A stretch of 10,828 bases of DNA, taken from the NCBI GenBank assembly GCA_039920305.1, contig JBDSEA010000007.1:1-10828 (forward strand), given 5' to 3'. Both the position numbers and the translations under genes were made by a program. Numbering within the stretch: position 1 is the first letter of the stretch; each line of letters begins with the position of its first letter. Below are positions 1 to 6,981 of the stretch, piece by piece. The notes beneath the pieces were generated by a model, which did not search any database, had not been told where the DNA came from, and saw only the letters and a list, made by a program, of their open reading frames with translations. The DNA is from DASRAJ01 sp039920305. GTDB lineage: Bacteria > Bacteroidota > Bacteroidia > Chitinophagales > UBA10324.

Positions 1-134
1 AGATTGCCGGCATAAGTGAGCTTATCAAGATTGAAGATATGGTAGTCCGGATATTTCCTGACAAATAACCTTGTTACATGAGAGCCGATGAAACCCGCGC
101 CGCCGGTGATCAGGATTTTTCTTTCAGAGCTCAT
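1..134 (-). CDS. rfbB: dTDP-glucose 4,6-dehydratase, N-terminal part (runs off left edge)
   Basis: The minus strand from the ATG at 132-134 encodes about 44 residues beginning MSSERKILITGGAGFIGSHV and reaching LDKLTYAGNL at the window edge. The TGGAGFIGS stretch is the Rossmann glycine motif of extended short-chain dehydrogenases. The phrase LDKLTYAGNL is a hallmark of RfbB/RmlB, which dehydrates dTDP-glucose to dTDP-4-keto-6-deoxyglucose for rhamnose and other deoxysugars of surface polysaccharides. The catalytic YxxxK lies outside the window. The start is the only in-frame ATG, and it precedes the Rossmann strand by the usual few residues. The gene diverges from the small plus-strand gene at 204, so the 69 bp between them should hold both promoters. 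An NAD-dependent epimerase of another specificity is possible but less likely, given the KLTYAGNL motif. Confidence 0.9.
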   Translation of the reverse strand, partial: MSSERKILITGGAGFIGSHVTRLFVRKYPDYHIFNLDKLTYAGN

Positions 135-203
135 GATGGCGGCGAAGTTAATGAGAACGATACAGGCAACGTATTGTAGATTTGTAAACTGATTTCTTTT
201 GCC

Positions 204-602
204 ATGCAGCAGTATAAATTAAGAGTTAAAAACGACAGCATTACCGAAGCAAGGAGATACCTGAGCAATGCCCGTGAAATTTTGCGGACAAAGGCAGGCA
301 ATGGAGTGCCCGGCTATTACAATGATAAAAAGTATGTAAAGATGGCGTGCAATACTGCTTGGAGCGGTGTGCTGGTGGCAATGGATGCACATGTTGCCCC
401 TCTAAAAAAAAATTCACGAAAGTCAGTTGATACTTACAAGGAGTTCCTTTCAACTAAAATTAGAAAAGTGCTCAACGATTTCGTGAGTGCTTATAATTAC
501 CTCCATCTATTAGGAGGTTATGATGGTGATCTCAATAAGAAAACGGCACAAACGGGTTTGGCTCTTGCAGAGGAAATTATTGCATGGTGCAGGAAGAATT
601 GA
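204..602 (+). CDS. DUF5618-like small helical protein
   Basis: This 132-residue protein has no signal peptide or membrane segment. It looks all-helical: an N-terminal helix (about 12-30, ITEARRYLSNAREIL), a YVKMACNTAWSGVLVAMDA helix (about 44-62), a basic linker (KKNSRKSV, 68-75), a helix with NDFVSAYNYLHLLGGYDGDL (91-110) and a C-terminal helix ending AEEIIAWCRKN. This pattern matches my memory of DUF5618, a Bacteroidota family of unknown function with a four-helix-bundle look; the assignment is from recall, not a search. The Y-x-x-L-H-L and GYDG motifs are the most family-like. A truncated second copy lies at about 5745-5951. The reading frame is intact and the gene starts 69 bp from the divergent rfbB. 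No biochemical role is known to me. Confidence 0.8.
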   Translation: MQQYKLRVKNDSITEARRYLSNAREILRTKAGNGVPGYYNDKKYVKMACNTAWSGVLVAMDAHVAPLKKNSRKSVDTYKEFLSTKIRKVLNDFVSAYNYLHLLGGYDGDLNKKTAQTGLALAEEIIAWCRKN

Positions 603-693
603 ATGAAAAAACTTAACTTCATAAAAACCAGTGTAAAGGTTAAGAGTAAAGGTTTGTGGAACCATCCTACGTTCATCTATTTCAGCAATGTAA

Positions 694-978
694 CTACATC
701 TTTTCATCGAATTGCAGATCTTCCTCAATCTTCCTGTGTGATTTACCAAAATTGAATGTAAATCCGATAAATATGATCTGTGATTTACGCTTGCTATCCA
801 CTTTCTCATAAAGCTCAGTGGTATTTATTTCAGTGGTCCACCGGTAAGTATTAAAGACATCTGAAACGGTTAACAAAAATGCTGCTCTGTCTTTCAATAT
901 ATTTTGCCGGATTCCGGCATTTAATATAAAAAAGGGAAGTATTTTGCCCTGTAGAGTAAGTTGTACATTGAATGCATC
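694..978 (-). pseudogene. Outer-membrane beta-barrel (TonB-dependent-receptor type) C-terminal remnant
   Basis: Read on the minus strand, the frame is open from 978 to the TAG at 694-696 with no plausible start codon. It gives ...QGKILPFFILNAGIRQNILK, then RAAFLLTVSDVFNTYRW, and ends IFIGFTFNFGK plus a charged tail (KIEEDLQFDEKM). The LNAGIRQN...TVSDVFNT pattern and the penultimate FTFNFGK strand followed by a charged tail are characteristic of Bacteroidota outer-membrane beta-barrel (OMP_b-brl_3 / SusC-like) C-termini. Only about 90 residues remain of a family usually 700-1000 residues long. The 5' side stops at an in-frame TAA (979-981), where the oppositely oriented DUF4249 remnant begins. 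It is a dead gene end, probably left by a rearrangement. Confidence 0.75.
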
Positions 979-1770
979 TTAAATCCGGGAAAGGAACCAC
1001 GGCTTTACCTGAATACTACGCAGCCATTTTTTGACAGTAACACATTGCCACAGGATATTTTTGCAAGAGGTGCTATGGCTACAATTACCGGAACAGCCGG
1101 CACCGATATTCTCACCCCTGATTCATTATTCGATAAATTCAGGTGCAGGTGGATTCCATACTATCAGGGTACAATTGCAGTTCAACAGGGAAATACCTAT
1201 ACTCTTGATGTAAGTTACCAGGGCAAAACCTACACAGCTCAAACCACTATATCATCGCCAAAAGTGGAGATAGACTCGATACTTTACGTCGCTGCCTTTT
1301 ATGATCTTTTCGGTGGTCATGACGGCGTTCAAGTATTTTTTACTGATGCCACCGGGACAGAAAATTTTTACCGGTTCCAGATGAACCGGATGATTGATAA
1401 TACCATTCATCATGCGCATGTTTTTGGAACACTGCCGAATACCTGCGCAGCCCCCGATGAATTATTTCCGGTAATTGACCTGGGAAGAACCATTTATAAT
1501 GATAATGGTGCTGATTGAAGCCAGCTTCAGATGCTTGTGGAGGTTTCATTTGAATACAACGAAGGCGATACCGGATATGTCTTTGTTCAATCAATGGATA
1601 AAACTTCTGCAGAATTTTTTGATAACCTTGACCAGCAACTGCAATCAATACATAACCCATTCGTAGAGCCTGTATTTCTGAAATCCAGGATCGAGGGCTG
1701 CTTCGGTATATTTGGTTCTGCCGTATTATCTGATTCAGTCTTATTTATATATCCGCAGGATAATCCGTAA
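955..1770 (+). pseudogene. DUF4249-family protein, 5'-truncated and with an in-frame TGA
   Basis: The plus frame runs from just after a TAG (952-954) to a TGA at 1516-1518, then continues in the same frame to a TAA at 1768-1770. The start resembles the DUF4249 N-terminal sheet (YIECILNPGKEPRLYLNTTQ), and the part after the stop contains the family-like end (RIEGCFGIFGSAVLSDSV). DUF4249 proteins are usually lipoproteins encoded next to TonB-dependent receptors. Here the lipoprotein signal and roughly the first 30-40 residues are missing. The family-like sequence continues seamlessly across the TGA (NGAD-stop-SQLQMLVEVSFEY), so a single CGA-to-TGA change would explain it. The split pieces could be read as two ORFs (961-1518, 1531-1770), but neither would be a complete protein. 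The family call is from recall of conserved features. Confidence 0.7.
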
Positions 1771-1786
1771 GTCAGATAATTTCATA

Positions 1787-1812
1787 GGTGGGTAATCATT
1801 TTATTCTCCACC
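1787..1812. terminator. Possible hairpin between convergent genes
   Basis: GGTGG at 1787-1791 pairs with CCACC at 1808-1812. A G-T pair, one mismatch and three inner A-T pairs close a six-base loop. It sits between the converging ends of the DUF4249 relic (stop at 1770) and the EcsC gene (stop at 1827). There is no clear T-tract on either side, so its activity as an intrinsic terminator is doubtful. Confidence 0.25.
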
Positions 1813-1826
1813 GGTCCTTCAATCAT

Positions 1827-2567
1827 TTAAGTTAACCTTTTTGAAATTGCAGTTTTTAATAACCGCATCCGGTAAGCATATATAGCAGTTTTACCCAGCT
1901 TCGTGATCAGGCGATAATTTACGACTGCACCTACTGCCGCTCCGATCACAGGAATCATCTGTGCGAGCTTCGCAAGGTCAATATAGTCACGGTATTCCTG
2001 CTGAAAGATCCGCCATTCAAACTTGTGTATGTCATCAGGAATATCCTGCGAATACTCATTCCATTTTTCCATTTTAAGATACACCTCTTTGCGCCTCTGT
2101 GAACTGCAGAAGGCAAGCTGAAAGATGTGCAAAATGTATAAACGCTCTTTAAAATCCTTTACCCGGTAACCATACAATGCCGCAATTTCATAAAGTAATT
2201 TTATTTTCAAGGCAAGAAGCAATGGAAAATCAGCAAGACTGAATAAAATTCCTCCTGCACCGGTTAAACCACCCTCGGCTGCTGCGGTGTTTTTATAAAA
2301 TTCAATTCGCTCCCTGATAATTGCCTCCCTCACTTCCAGTGATTCATCCTTATGAGGCTTTTTGGTTGTTAAGCCTGCGCCGAATAATACAACCCGCACC
2401 ATCTCCTTGATTGCCTTTGTTAACACCCGGTGTATTTTTTCAGGAATGAAGCTGTTGATCTTATCCTGCATTTTCTTGGTCACTTTGTTTGTAAATGAAG
2501 GCCTCCTAAGCATCCGGCGCTGCCATAATTTCAATTCTTCGAGGGCATCCTTTTCGTAAACTGTCAT
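1827..2567 (-). CDS. EcsC family protein
   Basis: This 246-residue protein begins MTVYEKDALEELKLWQRRML, the typical YE...EL..W opening of the EcsC family (named after B. subtilis EcsC, whose function is not settled). The glycine-rich signature EGGLTGAGGILFSLADFPLL (about 98-117), followed by KLLYEIAALYGY (123-134), is the family core and likely membrane-associating. A second hydrophobic stretch, IPVIGAAVGAVVNY (205-218), precedes a basic C-terminus. Length and motif order are normal and the frame is intact. The ATG at 2565-2567 is well supported, because the YE motif follows directly. A TACTTTAG sequence 4 bp upstream resembles the Bacteroidota -7 box but would give a nearly leaderless message. 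Its neighbours on both sides are pseudogenes, so context does not inform its role. Confidence 0.88.
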   Translation of the reverse strand: MTVYEKDALEELKLWQRRMLRRPSFTNKVTKKMQDKINSFIPEKIHRVLTKAIKEMVRVVLFGAGLTTKKPHKDESLEVREAIIRERIEFYKNTAAAEGGLTGAGGILFSLADFPLLLALKIKLLYEIAALYGYRVKDFKERLYILHIFQLAFCSSQRRKEVYLKMEKWNEYSQDIPDDIHKFEWRIFQQEYRDYIDLAKLAQMIPVIGAAVGAVVNYRLITKLGKTAIYAYRMRLLKTAISKRLT

Positions 2568-2801
2568 TGTGCTAAAGTAAGTCTGTAAGCATCACTTAAG
2601 GCAATAGTTATCGTCACTTCCCTGAGCAAACTCTGGAAGCGGATTGAATGATTCTCGTTTTAACAGGGAAGTTCACAGTATTTTTTTAAAGCAGCTAACT
2701 ACCTCCATGCCGCCCTTTTGCAGCATTGTTTTCATCACAATTACCATCAAAAGATAAAAATTGCTTTATGAATTTATTCACCACCTTTTGATTAAAGTTG
2801 G
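2568..2801. other. Intergenic stretch with a 9-bp inverted repeat and possible Ig-relic debris
   Basis: No gene is supported here. ACTTCCCTG at 2616-2624 is repeated inverted as CAGGGAAGT at 2664-2672, 39 bp apart and followed by a T7 run, but the loop is long for a terminator. From about 2730 onwards, short pieces in shifting frames resemble the end of one bacterial Ig-like domain (ITITI) and the lead-in of the next (LFTT, IKV). The relic annotated from 2802 may therefore begin earlier. That extension is a weak inference. Confidence 0.35.
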
Positions 2802-3272
2802 AAAGCTTCCGCATCAGATCCGGATGGCGCTATTACGAAAGTTGAATTTTATAACGGCGCTATTAAACTTAAGAAAGACATGACCGCTCCTTATAATTAT
2901 AACTGGCAAATGTGCCTGCGGGCACCTATCTTTTAAAGGCCGTAGCAACCGAAAACCTGGGTGTTATGGCAGAAGACAAGCATCACCATTACCGTAAATC
3001 CACAAAAAAGATTTTGTCCATACTTACATCATACCCTTTCACATAATTTATTATCTTTATGGACGGCAACTTACCATTGATAATCCTTCTCAAGCAGCAC
3101 TCTATGATATTTTTATTTATGAGGGTGCGGAAATCAAATACAGAATATTCAAAATATTAATGGGTCATTGAAAAGTATTTCTGCAAGTGAATTTACCGCC
3201 GGAATGTATTTCTATTCGATAAGAATCCATGGGGATGAATATCTGACGGGAAAATTTATCGTGATTCAATAG
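2802..3272 (+). pseudogene. Decayed secreted protein: Ig-like domain plus T9SS C-terminal sorting domain
   Basis: The region reads as one protein C-terminus only if several frameshifts are repaired. From 2802 it gives KASASDPDGAITKVEFYNGA, then APYNYNW. After a shift near 2910 it gives NVPAGTYLLKAVATENLG, and after a second shift near 2980 TSITITVNPQ. That is a bacterial Ig-like domain of the Big_9 type. Further on come LTIDNPSQAALYDIFIYEGA and, after another shift near 3150, SASEFTAGMYFYSIRI...GEYLTGKFIVIQ-like residues ending in TAG at 3270-3272. The closing FTAGMYFYSI...GKFIVIQ pattern is a T9SS type A sorting domain. At least three frame changes separate the pieces, so it is not translatable. 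The N-terminal passenger was lost or lies beyond recognition. Confidence 0.75.
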
Positions 3273-3458
3273 ACACTTGAAATAACAGCAGGTGTACGTT
3301 GAGGTTTTTGAACTGAACCTGTAGTTGTCATACAAATCCCGCTTCCAGCTTGATGTATTTATCGACCAGTCCACGATTATTGATTCATTTCCAATGTAAT
3401 GGTTACAAGGTCTCCGCCTTCTTCGGCCATTTAATTTATCATGAATCTTAAATTTAAG
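3273..3458. other. Intergenic stretch with no supported gene
   Basis: Nothing is convincingly coding here. Short minus-strand stretches (for example AEEGGDLVTITLEMN near 3380-3430) look protein-like but are interrupted by stops within about 20 codons in every frame. They could be debris of another dead gene or chance. Confidence 0.3.
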
Positions 3459-3488
3459 TTTCTATGGAATTAAACCATTATAATATTG
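3459..3488 (+). promoter_or_regulatory. Candidate Bacteroidota-type promoter for the SDR gene
   Basis: TTTC at 3459-3462 lies 18 bp before TAATATTG at 3481-3488. The second element matches the Bacteroidota -7 consensus TAnnTTTG at seven of eight positions, and the first matches the -33 TTTG at three of four. The ATG at 3510 would have a short leader of roughly 15 nt. The region is AT-rich, so chance matches are likely. Confidence 0.3.
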
Positions 3489-3509
3489 TAACACTAAACT
3501 CAATTAGAG

Positions 3510-4304
3510 ATGCTGCTATTATCTTCCACCCGAAAAAAATTCATCCTGAAAACCATTTTCATCACCGGTGCAACCTCTGGCTTCGGCGAAGCCATTGCAG
3601 AGAAATTTGCTCAGAATGATTTTCGCATCATCATAACCGGAAGAAGAAAAACCCGCCTCGATAAAGTCAGCAACAGATTAAAAAAACAATTCAAAGCCGA
3701 AGTAATCACCCTGAATTTTGATGTGAGGAAAAAGAAAGAGGTTGTGGATGCGGTTGCTTCTCTTCCACTTGATTGGAAGCAAATTGATGTTCTGGTTAAC
3801 AATGCTGGTCTTGCGGCCGGACTGGATTTTATTCACGAAGGCAGCACTGATGACTGGGATCAGATGATTGACACCAATGTAAAAGGGCTGCTTTACATCA
3901 CCCGTGCCATTGCTCCCATAATGGTGGAAAAAAAACAGGGTCAAATCATTAATATAGGATCAACAGCATCGAAGTATGTTTATGAGAAGGGTAATGTCTA
4001 CTGTGCCACAAAGTTTGCAGTGGATGCCCTGTCACAGGCGATGAGAATTGATTTGCTTAAGCACAACATTAAGGTTACAGCGATACATCCCGGAGCTGCC
4101 GGTACGGAATTCTCAAGGGTTCGCTTCAAAGGGGATGAACAAAAAGCAAAAGCGGTGTACAAGGGATATCAGCCGCTGACCGCCGGTGATGTTGCCGATG
4201 CGGTTTTCTACTGCAGCTCGCTGCCGCCGCATGTTTGCATCAATGAACTCGTGATCACCCCAACGGCTCAGGCAAGCCCTCTTTACTTTGACAGGAAGAT
4301 CTGA
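3510..4304 (+). CDS. SDR family NADP-dependent oxidoreductase (YdfG-like)
   Basis: This 264-residue cytosolic classical short-chain dehydrogenase has the full motif set: TGATSGFG (19-26) for cofactor binding, GRRKTR (44-49) whose arginines favour NADP, NNAG (97-100), Asn123, Ser151, and the catalytic Tyr164-Lys168 pair (YCATK). The segment GTEFSRVRFKGDEQKA (198-213) closely resembles the corresponding segment of E. coli YdfG, a 3-hydroxy acid / malonic semialdehyde dehydrogenase, and the end (LPPHVCINELVITPTAQ) fits too. The actual substrate cannot be read from sequence. The first 14 residues extend beyond the usual MK(T)xFITG start. The only alternative at that point is a CTG (codon 14), so the ATG at 3510 is kept. 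The aminotransferase gene follows 45 bp downstream on the same strand and could share a transcript. Confidence 0.9.
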   Translation: MLLLSSTRKKFILKTIFITGATSGFGEAIAEKFAQNDFRIIITGRRKTRLDKVSNRLKKQFKAEVITLNFDVRKKKEVVDAVASLPLDWKQIDVLVNNAGLAAGLDFIHEGSTDDWDQMIDTNVKGLLYITRAIAPIMVEKKQGQIINIGSTASKYVYEKGNVYCATKFAVDALSQAMRIDLLKHNIKVTAIHPGAAGTEFSRVRFKGDEQKAKAVYKGYQPLTAGDVADAVFYCSSLPPHVCINELVITPTAQASPLYFDRKI

Positions 4305-4349
4305 GACAGATTTAAAATTCTCTTTACCTTTTCAGCAATAATTTTCTGC

Positions 4350-5657
4350 ATGCCATCTACCCGAAGAAAGTTTTTACAGCAAAGCAGTACTGCACTCGCG
4401 GCGCTCAGCCTGCCTGCATTCACCTACAAGGTTACCCTGGATCAAATTTCTGAGTCGCTCAAAGCGAAGAGTCACCTCACCGCACATCAGCTTGCCGGCG
4501 ATGAAGACTTCTGGGCAACCATTCGCCAGGCTTATTCCGTTTCACCCGCCATCATCAACCTGAACAACGGTGGCGTGAGCCCGCAGACGGTTCATGTGCA
4601 GGAGATGCAGTACAAGTACATACAGATGAGTAATGAAGCGCCGAGCTATTACATGTGGCGCATACTTGATCAGGGACGCGAGCCGCTGCGCAGCAAGCTC
4701 GCCGATCTCGCAGGATGCGATGCCGGAGAACTGGCAGTGTGCAGAAACTCGACAGAGGCAATTGATGCCGTAATATTCGGATTGAATCTGAAGGCGGGTG
4801 ACGAAATCATTTGTACCAGGCAGGATTATCCCAACATGATCAACGCATGGAAGCAGCGCGAGAAGCGGGAGGGCATCAAACTCATATGGCTGAACCTTGA
4901 ATTGCCCCAGGAGGATGATGATTATTTCGTGAATCAGTTTGTGAATGCACTAACGGAGAAAACCCGGATAGTTCACGTGACCCATGTGATCAACTGGATG
5001 GGACAGATCATGCCAGTAAAAAAAATTTCAGATGCGGTAAAAAGAAAAAACCCTGCGATCGAAGTGCTCAGTGATTCTGCACATTCCTTTGCGCATTTCG
5101 ATTACAGGATTCCCGATCTCGGTTGTGATTACTGGGGAACGAGCCTGCACAAATGGCTGTGCGCTCCATTCGGCACCGGATTGCTTTGGGTGAAGAAGGA
5201 GAAGATTCCGGGCATCTGGCCGCTTTTCCCTAATGATAATCCGCAGAGTGATGACATCCGGAAGTTTGAAGCGCAGGGCACACGTTCATTTCCTGCGGAA
5301 GAAGCAATTGGCTATGCCGTCGATTTTCACAATGCAATTGGCTCACAGCGAAAGGAGGCACGGCTCCGGTACCTTAAAAATTACTGGGCTGAAAAAGTGA
5401 AAACCATTCCGCGGGTGAAGCTGCATACCTCATTAAATGAAAAATATTCCTGTGCCATCTGCGGTGTCTCGATTGATGGAATTGAAATCGCTGATCTCGA
5501 TTCTTTCTTCTTTACGAAATACAAGATTCACACCGTGGGGATCAACTGGGAGAATATTCATTGCGTGCGTGTAACGCCGAATGTCTACACCTCACTCAGA
5601 GAACTGGATAAGCTGGTGCTGGCGATTGAGGATGCAGCAAAGAACGGGGTGAAATAA
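4350..5657 (+). CDS. Tat-exported class V aminotransferase-fold PLP enzyme
   Basis: This 435-residue PLP-dependent fold-type I enzyme belongs to the class V group that includes isopenicillin N epimerase (CefD)-like and cysteine desulfurase-like proteins. Visible features are LNNGGVSP (71-78), the phosphate-binding RNSTEA (132-137), the cofactor aspartate in SDSAH (Asp242, His245), the Schiff-base lysine in GTSLHKWL (Lys268) and GTRS (310-313). The N-terminus STRRKFLQQ (3-11) followed by a short hydrophobic run (about 14-24) matches a twin-arginine signal. This implies folding with PLP in the cytoplasm and export to the periplasm. An exported PLP enzyme of this type is seen in Bacteroidota, but its substrate is unknown to me: epimerase, lyase and aminotransferase are all possible. 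The frame is intact. The gene lies 45 bp after the SDR gene and no clear terminator separates them. Confidence 0.9.
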   Translation: MPSTRRKFLQQSSTALAALSLPAFTYKVTLDQISESLKAKSHLTAHQLAGDEDFWATIRQAYSVSPAIINLNNGGVSPQTVHVQEMQYKYIQMSNEAPSYYMWRILDQGREPLRSKLADLAGCDAGELAVCRNSTEAIDAVIFGLNLKAGDEIICTRQDYPNMINAWKQREKREGIKLIWLNLELPQEDDDYFVNQFVNALTEKTRIVHVTHVINWMGQIMPVKKISDAVKRKNPAIEVLSDSAHSFAHFDYRIPDLGCDYWGTSLHKWLCAPFGTGLLWVKKEKIPGIWPLFPNDNPQSDDIRKFEAQGTRSFPAEEAIGYAVDFHNAIGSQRKEARLRYLKNYWAEKVKTIPRVKLHTSLNEKYSCAICGVSIDGIEIADLDSFFFTKYKIHTVGINWENIHCVRVTPNVYTSLRELDKLVLAIEDAAKNGVK

Positions 5658-5744
5658 TATTTCATGTTCAATTCTCCACTAACATTTTAATAGATTTTTT
5701 TTCACTTCCTTTCCATAAAATAAATTTCTGCAGTAAAATATTGA

Positions 5745-5951
5745 TGGAAATTTTCCACAAATCAATTGATACTTACAAGAGTTTCTTCAACAAAAAACAG
5801 AAAGTTGTATAATGATTTTGTGAGTGCCTATAACTACCTGCATCTTTCTCGCGGCTGCGATGGCGACCTCAATATAAAAACTGCGCAAACAGGATTAGCG
5901 CTTGCAGAAGGAATTATCGCGTGGTGCAGGAAGAATGGAAATTATTTCTAA
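5745..5951 (+). pseudogene. Truncated, frameshifted second copy of the DUF5618-like gene
   Basis: From 5759 the sequence aligns with codons 73 onward of the gene at 204-602: SIDTYKSF here against SVDTYKEF there. A net two-base loss near 5785-5813 then puts a TAA in frame. The rest continues in another frame as NDFVSAYNYLHLSRGCDGDL...AWCRKN and adds GNYF before TAA at 5949-5951. Over the last 41 aligned codons I count 17 synonymous and 5 non-synonymous codon differences. This copy therefore diverged while still under protein-level selection and died later. About the first 70 codons are missing. The ATG-like start usable by an ORF finder (5766) is an artefact of the shift. Confidence 0.85.
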
Positions 5952-6005
5952 ACCGGAAATCAATTGCACTTGGCTGTTTAGAAATCATTTATGAGAACTG
6001 AGAAG

Positions 6006-6971
6006 TCATTTCCATGCTGTAACATATCCATTTCGCCCGGTAAAATACATCGTGGAGTAGCCAGCCAAAGAATTGAAAACACCATACGAAGGCAGCAGTT
6101 TTCCATTCTCTCCATACGTCAGGTTCCAGGTTTGCCCGCCATCAACCGTGATGAAGCTTTGATCATAAATAGACAGGGCAAAACCATCAAGCCCATTTTT
6201 GAAACGAACATCAATAAATTGATCCCCTTTAATATCTTCCGGATGATCATCTATAAAAGCCATTTGCCATGTAGCGCCTCCATCAGTTGAATGGTTGATC
6301 ACAGGCAACTTTCCCAGCCCTGTCCGGTCATAATAGCCTGCTGCCCAGCCCTCATTCGCGCTGGTAAACCATATTGCATTCATAAAATAGTTTGACGAGT
6401 CGTAAACGTTACTCCAAGTTGAACCGCCATCATCAGTGCGCCAGATGCATTTGAAAAACTGATCATCGTAAGCTGTAGCAAACCCAGTTACGGAAGTAAT
6501 AAAATAAAAATAGTTGAAGGTTGTCGTATCAGTGGAAATAGTACTCCAGGAATCACCCCCATCCACGGTTTTATAAATGGCATTCTGCCCGCTTATGAAA
6601 CCTGTTTGAGGGCTGATAAAATAGATTGCCGGCGTGATATCATTTGGTAATGCGAGCGGAGACCAGTTAACGCCCCCGTCATTTGTTTTATATGCCTGTG
6701 ATGCGGATAGGGCATATCCAATTACGGGGCTGGTAAAAGCAATCTTCACGAAGAAATTTTCGGTTGAAACAATGGACCATGACTGAGCCGCATCTGCAGT
6801 ATGGCATACGTTTCCGGCGTTGTCAGCCAACCACCCCTCATCATCATTGATAAAGGAGGAGCAAACGATGTTGTTTGCAGTAATGGTGGAAGTGTGAAAA
6901 TCAGCGGCATTCTGACACAACGCTGTTGTATAAGCGGAGAGTAAAACGAGGATTAGAATAATGTTTTTCAT
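6006..6971 (-). CDS. Secreted Asp-box (BNR / Ycf48-like) beta-propeller protein
   Basis: This protein of about 321 residues starts at the ATG at 6969-6971. That start gives a clean Sec signal peptide (MKNIILILVLLSAYTTALCQ), whereas the longer version uses a TTG at 6987-6989 inside the upstream gene's end. Five Asp-box motifs of the form T-x-D-G-G-x-x-W are visible (TNDGGVNW, TVDGGDSW, TDDGGSTW, STDGGATW, TVDGGQTW), spaced about 40-50 residues apart, with a degenerate one near residue 60. They cap beta-propeller blades as in sialidase/BNR and Ycf48-type proteins. There are also IYFISPQTGF- and IWFTSANEGW-type strands. The protein ends in AWK without a T9SS sorting domain, unlike the two genes upstream. 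It begins 10 bp after the kelch gene and is probably the last gene of that operon. Binding partner and exact location are unknown. Confidence 0.88.
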   Translation of the reverse strand: MKNIILILVLLSAYTTALCQNAADFHTSTITANNIVCSSFINDDEGWLADNAGNVCHTADAAQSWSIVSTENFFVKIAFTSPVIGYALSASQAYKTNDGGVNWSPLALPNDITPAIYFISPQTGFISGQNAIYKTVDGGDSWSTISTDTTTFNYFYFITSVTGFATAYDDQFFKCIWRTDDGGSTWSNVYDSSNYFMNAIWFTSANEGWAAGYYDRTGLGKLPVINHSTDGGATWQMAFIDDHPEDIKGDQFIDVRFKNGLDGFALSIYDQSFITVDGGQTWNLTYGENGKLLPSYGVFNSLAGYSTMYFTGRNGYVTAWK

Positions 6972-6981
6972 GGTATCTGAT

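Noticed and set aside
603..740. Plus-strand ORF starting with ATG immediately after the DUF5618-like stop (MKKLNFIKTSVKV...)
   Set aside because: It is only about 46 codons, has no recognisable features and overlaps the receptor remnant on the other strand. It looks like a chance frame.
1516..1518. Selenocysteine or recoded TGA
   Set aside because: I saw no SECIS-like hairpin directly after the TGA, the family has no known selenoproteins, and other damage (the missing 5' end) makes a pseudogene the simpler reading.
3165..3374. Minus-strand 69-codon frame (MDWSINTSSWKRDLYDNYRF...)
   Set aside because: It overlaps the T9SS relic, whose plus-strand reading is clearly protein-like. Composition and lack of family features suggest a shadow, although part of 3290-3430 may be debris of another dead gene.
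3380..3432. Short protein-like stretch on the minus strand (MAEEGGDLVTITLEMNQ)
   Set aside because: It ends after 17 codons and no neighbouring frame continues it convincingly.
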